From Bacteroidota bacterium (lineage in GTDB: Bacteria > Bacteroidota > Ignavibacteria > Ignavibacteriales > Melioribacteraceae): a DNA stretch of 29,662 nucleotides. Both the position numbers and the translations under genes were made by a program. The DNA is taken from positions 1-29,662 of the forward strand of contig JAEXOD010000116.1 of NCBI GenBank assembly GCA_023447335.1, in the 5' to 3' direction. The notes beneath the pieces are model-generated. The model did no database searches, was not told the origin of the DNA, and saw only the letters and a list, made by a program, of their open reading frames with translations. The stretch's first letter is position 1. Each line of letters starts with the position of its first letter. Of the stretch, positions 25,802-29,662 are shown piece after piece.

Positions 25802-27037
25802 ATGAAAAAAAACTATAATTTAATTGTTATACTATTTCTTTTAAGTATTTCTTTAAAAGCAGAATTAAAAAAACTAGAATTAATAATTACAAATAAAGCA
25901 GAAATTGCTTTTAATGAATATTCGGTAAAATTAAATTGCGATCAATTCACAAACTTTAATGGTTTTAATGAAAACAATTTTATAATTAAAGAGAATGATC
26001 AGCTTGTTCCGTTTCAAGTTTACGAAACAGAAAAGAATAAAAAAATTGTGTTTAATATTAATCTCAATCCTAAGGAAACTAAAACATTAGAATTGGTTTA
26101 CGGTGATGAAATTAAACAACCAGTTTTTACATCAAGAGTACATGCAGAACTTTCAATGAAACAAACCGATGTTTATTATGAAAAGAGGTTCAGAGGTTCA
26201 GAATTTAAGAATGTGTCTAAAATTAAAGTTCCTGCAATACATACTGATCATGATGCTTTATTTAAATATGAAGGTCCGGGATGGGAATCTGAATTAGTAG
26301 GCTACCGTTTTTATCTTGATTGGAGAAATACAAATGATATCTTCGGAAAAAAAGGAAACGAATTAGTATTAGCATCAATTGGGGTGCACGATACGGTTGC
26401 TAAAGACGACTCATACCACAGTATGCAAGAGTGGGGAATGGATATCTTTAAGGTTGGTACTAGTCTAGGGATTGGTTCAATTGGAATGTGGGCAGAAAAC
26501 AGAGTAAATATGGTTTCCAAAACCGATAGTATATTTTGTGAGATAAAATCAAAAGGACCGATTAGAGCCGAAATAATTACAAACTATTATGGATGGCTTG
26601 TCGAAAACAAAAAATATGATCTAGAATCTAAACTGAGCATATTAGCGGGTAGCAGACTAACTAAAGTTGATTTAACAATCAAAAATGCAGAAAATATTGT
26701 AACCGGATTAGCAAAGCATCCAAATTCCGAAGTGTTGTTTAGTTCGAGTATCGGAAAGTGGAATTATTTAGCATTGTACGGAAACCAGACATTAGTAAAT
26801 GAGCAAGATAAACTAGGAATAGCAGTATTTTATAAAACGGACGATAAAATTGAAACTTCCGAAGATCAATTAAGTTATCTGGTAAAATTGCGACCCCGAA
26901 AAAATAAGATAACATATTACTTTACTGCCGCCTGGGAACAAGAGAAAAACGGAATAAAAACATTAGAAGAGTTTAAAAAATATTTAGATGAGACTTTAAT
27001 CAGGTTAGAAAATCCTGTTACTATAAAAATAAAATAA
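25802..27037 (+). CDS. DUF4861-like secreted protein of the pectin locus
   Basis: Function unknown. A signal peptide (about 1-20, ending LKAE) predicts export; there is no T9SS tail. The body resembles the DUF4861 family that often sits in uronic-acid utilisation loci: an N-terminal beta-rich part (about 20-105, LKKLELIITNKAEIAFNEYSV), then FKYEGPGWESELVGYRFYLDWRN, DSYHSMQEWGMDIFKVGTSLG and AENRVNMVSKTDSIFCEI, and a beta-sandwich-like C-terminal half ending AAWEQEKNGIKTLEEFKKYLDE. The many Trp, Tyr, His and Asp residues in the conserved centre suggest a sugar-binding or catalytic site. It lies between the pectin esterase (40 bp) and uxaC (11 bp). A lyase or hydrolase acting on uronate side groups is a guess only. 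Confidence 0.7.
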   Translation: MKKNYNLIVILFLLSISLKAELKKLELIITNKAEIAFNEYSVKLNCDQFTNFNGFNENNFIIKENDQLVPFQVYETEKNKKIVFNINLNPKETKTLELVYGDEIKQPVFTSRVHAELSMKQTDVYYEKRFRGSEFKNVSKIKVPAIHTDHDALFKYEGPGWESELVGYRFYLDWRNTNDIFGKKGNELVLASIGVHDTVAKDDSYHSMQEWGMDIFKVGTSLGIGSIGMWAENRVNMVSKTDSIFCEIKSKGPIRAEIITNYYGWLVENKKYDLESKLSILAGSRLTKVDLTIKNAENIVTGLAKHPNSEVLFSSSIGKWNYLALYGNQTLVNEQDKLGIAVFYKTDDKIETSEDQLSYLVKLRPRKNKITYYFTAAWEQEKNGIKTLEEFKKYLDETLIRLENPVTIKIK

Positions 27038-27048
27038 CGGAATAAGTT

Positions 27049-28461
27049 ATGGAAAAATATTATTTACATGAAGATAGGTTTTTTAGTTCAGATATTACAA
27101 TAAGAAAATATGCTCGTGAAATTTATTCAACAATTAAAGATATGCCTATTGTTAGTCCTCACGGACATGTTGATATAAGTATGTTTGCAGAAAATAGACC
27201 CTTTCCGAATCCCACAAAATTATTTTTAACTCCCGACCATTACGTATACCGCATGCTTTATTCACAAGGTATCACAATGGAAGAATTAGGAATTCCTACT
27301 ATTGACGGTACGGAAGTTGAGCAAGATCCGAGAAAAATATGGCAAATATTTGCTGATAATTTTTATCTATTTAACGGCACCCCTTCCGGAAATTGGTTGG
27401 CTCATGAATTTAACGTTGTTTTTGGTATTGAAGAAAAACCATGCAGTGAGAATGCACAAGAGATTTATGATAGTTTACAAGAAAAAATAAATAATTCAGA
27501 GTACTTACCACGAGCTCTTTTTGAAAAATTTAATATTGAAGTATTAACAAGTACTGATGCGGCGAGTGATTTATTAGAGAACCACAAAAAAATTAAAGAA
27601 TCTGGGTGGGGGAAAAAAATCGTCCCTTGTTTTAGACCGGACGGTGTGACCGACCTAGCAAATATTCGTTGGAAGGAAAACATTAAAGCTTTAGAGTATT
27701 CCGTAGGATATGAAATAACCGGTTATAAACTGTTTATAAAAGCACTTGAAGATCGAAGAATGTTTTTTAAGGAGATGGGAGCTACTTCTACTGATCACGG
27801 TGTATTATATGCATATGCTAACCAATTATCTGATTTTGAGGCTGAGACTGTATTTGAAAAAGCTTTAAAGGGGAACATTAATGAAGATGATGCATTGCAG
27901 TTTACCGCTCATATGCTTATGGAAATGGCTAGGATGAGCTGTGAAGACGGTTTAACCATGCAAATACATGCAGGTGCTTCTAGGAATCACAATACTCACA
28001 TTTTTAATCGTTTTGGTTTAGATACCGGTTGCGATATACCAATTAGAAGTGAGTTTACTAATAGCATGAAAGAGTTTTTGAACAAATATGGTATAAATAG
28101 AGACTTGACCGTAATATTATTTACGCTTGATGAAACAACTTACTCAAGAGAGTTGGCACCTTTGGCAGGTCATTACCCGGCAATTAAGCTTGGTCCTCCT
28201 TGGTGGTTTCACGATAGTATTGAAGGTATGATAAGATACAGAAAAAATATAACTGAAACCGCTGGTTTTTATAATACGGTCGGTTTTAATGATGATACTA
28301 GAGCATTTGTTTCTATTCCTGCAAGGCATGATTTAGCACGAAGAATGGATTCTAACTTTTTAGGGGAATTAGTTGCAAAACATATTATTAGTATTAATGA
28401 AGCACTGGTTATTGCGAAAGATTTAACATATAATTTAGTAAAAAAAGCCTATAAACTATAA
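27049..28461 (+). CDS. uxaC: Uronate isomerase (D-glucuronate/D-galacturonate isomerase)
   Basis: Cytosolic amidohydrolase-fold enzyme that isomerises D-galacturonate to D-tagaturonate and D-glucuronate to D-fructuronate. The N-terminal metal motif is PHGH (His 38 and His 40) in MPIVSPHGHVDISMF, followed by LTPDHYVYRMLYSQGI. Further motifs are STDAASD near 170, MQIHAGASRNHNTHIFNRFG near 305 and GPPWWFHDSIEGM near 385. The 470 residues are full length, and there is no signal peptide, in contrast to the upstream enzymes. It connects periplasmic pectin breakdown with central metabolism. The next gene, uxaE, starts 12 bp downstream and uses its product. Confidence 0.95.
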   Translation: MEKYYLHEDRFFSSDITIRKYAREIYSTIKDMPIVSPHGHVDISMFAENRPFPNPTKLFLTPDHYVYRMLYSQGITMEELGIPTIDGTEVEQDPRKIWQIFADNFYLFNGTPSGNWLAHEFNVVFGIEEKPCSENAQEIYDSLQEKINNSEYLPRALFEKFNIEVLTSTDAASDLLENHKKIKESGWGKKIVPCFRPDGVTDLANIRWKENIKALEYSVGYEITGYKLFIKALEDRRMFFKEMGATSTDHGVLYAYANQLSDFEAETVFEKALKGNINEDDALQFTAHMLMEMARMSCEDGLTMQIHAGASRNHNTHIFNRFGLDTGCDIPIRSEFTNSMKEFLNKYGINRDLTVILFTLDETTYSRELAPLAGHYPAIKLGPPWWFHDSIEGMIRYRKNITETAGFYNTVGFNDDTRAFVSIPARHDLARRMDSNFLGELVAKHIISINEALVIAKDLTYNLVKKAYKL

Positions 28462-28473
28462 AAAAAATATACT

Positions 28474-29662
28474 ATGAAAAATACTAAAATACTTGATCGA
28501 TTTGCTTCTATGTTAAAAGAAGATAATAAAATAAATGAAATATCAGTATCATCTGATTTAATATTAAATATTTATCCTAAATCTATTCAATTGCATAAAG
28601 AAGTTATATTTTGTATTTCTGTTGAAAATTTTGAGAAATATTTAATTTTACTATATGAAGATTCAAATAATGATATTTCCGTAAAATTTGAAGGTGATAT
28701 TATTGAAGTCAATTCAGAACAAATATTTATAAAAAAGTGTTTTCTGAATACAATTAATAGAATAGCATTACAAAAGATTTTTCCCTTTACAAATGCTAAA
28801 ACAATAGGTTTGGATAATTCATTTGGATTTGGTGACAGATTAGGAGTTGCAAACCCGGCGCATATTCGAGCTGTCATAAAAACAGATTTTATTCCTGTTT
28901 TGGCTCAACAATCTATTCGTGAATTAACAAGAACTAAGAGAACCCCCGCCGAAGTTATGGATGCTGCCGTATGGAGTGTTTTTCAAGAAGGGTTGGAAAC
29001 TGGATTTGGTGCAGATGCAGACCATTTGAAAACAACGGCTGATATTGATTTGATGGTTTCTAACGGGTTTAAGATGTTTACATTTGATCCAAGTGAATTT
29101 GTAAATAATAGTGCAGATACTATGGAAGAAGAGGAGTTAAATAAAGCTATTTTAGGAATAAACTGGAAAGGGCTTATTACTAATTTTGACGATTTATCTG
29201 ATGAATATGTTTCTAAAGCATATAAATTACCATTTGATGTAACCATTAATACTAACCTAATGATGATTAAAAGAGGTGTAGTTAAATATGGCAACGCTAT
29301 TGCCCATATTAAAAAATTATACGATTATATGATTAATACTTATCCTAATTACAGCTTTGAAGTAGAAGTTTCGGTGGATGAAACCGAATCTGTAACAACA
29401 GCTTTTGAACACTTCTTTTTTGCGAAAGAACTAAATCGTTTGGGAGTAAAGTATACGGGTTTAGCTCCAAGATTTATTGGAGATTTTGAAAAAGGAATAG
29501 ACTATAAAGGGGATCTGAATGTATTTAGAGAAGAGTATATTAAACATATTGCCATAACAAAATATTTTGGTGACTATAAAATTAGTCTGCATTCCGGAAG
29601 TGATAAATTTAGTGTTTATAAAGTGATTGGTGATATTCGTAATAGTTATACACATATAAAAA
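28474..29662 (+). CDS. uxaE: Tagaturonate epimerase UxaE (3' partial)
   Basis: Converts D-tagaturonate to D-fructuronate, the bypass of UxaB/UxaA first described in Thermotoga. The frame begins at ATG 28474, which is 12 bp after uxaC, and is open to the window end: 396 codons of an expected 480 or so. No signal peptide is present. Family-like segments are TIGLDNSFGFGDRLGVANPAH (encoded about 28798-28860), TPAEVMDAAVWSVFQEG, GFGADADHLKT, VEVSVDETESVTTAFEHFFFA and KISLHSGSDKFSVYK; the Asp, His and Glu residues here could hold the metal. No ribosome site is visible before the ATG. With uxaC it forms the cytosolic end of the pectin pathway; fructuronate would next go to mannonate by a dehydrogenase not in the window. 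Confidence 0.88.
   Translation, partial: MKNTKILDRFASMLKEDNKINEISVSSDLILNIYPKSIQLHKEVIFCISVENFEKYLILLYEDSNNDISVKFEGDIIEVNSEQIFIKKCFLNTINRIALQKIFPFTNAKTIGLDNSFGFGDRLGVANPAHIRAVIKTDFIPVLAQQSIRELTRTKRTPAEVMDAAVWSVFQEGLETGFGADADHLKTTADIDLMVSNGFKMFTFDPSEFVNNSADTMEEEELNKAILGINWKGLITNFDDLSDEYVSKAYKLPFDVTINTNLMMIKRGVVKYGNAIAHIKKLYDYMINTYPNYSFEVEVSVDETESVTTAFEHFFFAKELNRLGVKYTGLAPRFIGDFEKGIDYKGDLNVFREEYIKHIAITKYFGDYKISLHSGSDKFSVYKVIGDIRNSYTHIK

Noticed and set aside
28587..29655. Several - strand ORFs of 60-100 codons at the end of the window
   Set aside because: They are antisense shadows of the uxaE frame on the + strand, which is open from 28474 to the edge and has family motifs.
1..29662. CRISPR array, tRNA, rRNA, riboswitch or full transposase gene
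   Set aside because: The intergenic regions were read for repeats and stem patterns and none fits; all larger spaces are AT-rich with only short repeats.

Overview
The window reads as a low-GC (roughly 30% by eye) chromosome segment of a Gram-negative member of the Bacteroidota/Chlorobi lineage, most likely a relative of Ignavibacterium or Melioribacter. The main clue is the C-terminal type IX secretion (T9SS/Por) tail with the signature QNYPNPFNPSTK, which occurs three times and is very common in that group. Supporting clues are a TonB-dependent receptor, a pectin-degradation locus, TAnnTTTG-like promoter boxes and many starts without a Shine-Dalgarno sequence. The placement is an inference from protein style, not from a marker gene.

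Region 1 (1-5760, + strand) is a tightly packed tetrapyrrole operon: hemN (5' end outside the window), hemH, hemG (HemY type), hemB and hemL. Together they cover the first and last parts of protoheme synthesis by the protoporphyrin route. hemA, hemC, hemD and hemE are not seen and may lie upstream. A hairpin closes the operon and also faces the end of the next, oppositely oriented operon.

Region 2 (5762-8257, - strand) is a three-gene envelope-sensing module: a LiaF-like membrane protein, a LytS-type histidine kinase and a LytTR response regulator with an ATGA overlap. Its upstream region carries two 11-bp direct repeats exactly 21 bp apart, which is the expected geometry for a LytTR binding site. 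Divergent from it is a small 2[4Fe-4S] ferredoxin gene (8481-8780) with its own promoter candidate and a strong terminator.

Region 3 (8930-12375) holds one large secreted protein with an Asp-box propeller. An in-frame TAG separates it from the last 66 residues of its T9SS sorting domain. A strong terminator follows.

Region 4 (12808 to the end, + strand) is a pectin utilisation locus. Its genes are a PL10 pectate lyase, a TonB-dependent receptor, a T9SS-tailed beta-helix protein, a PL9 pectate lyase with T9SS tail, a GH28 polygalacturonase, a GH105 unsaturated-uronyl hydrolase, a LacI-family regulator, a divergent CE8 pectin esterase, a DUF4861-like secreted protein, uronate isomerase uxaC and tagaturonate epimerase uxaE (3' end outside the window). 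The expected flow is surface cleavage by the T9SS-exported lyase, uptake of oligogalacturonides through the TonB receptor, periplasmic trimming to galacturonate and unsaturated uronate, then cytosolic galacturonate to tagaturonate to fructuronate. No SusD homologue is present; the beta-helix protein sits where SusD would be. A 252-bp element with terminal inverted repeats, probably a MITE or IS remnant, splits the locus just before the PL9 gene.

The points most worth checking are the amber codon in the T9SS tail, the SusD-less receptor/beta-helix pair, the DUF4861-like protein, the TIR element and the LytTR-spaced repeats. No tRNA, rRNA, CRISPR array or complete transposase gene was seen.
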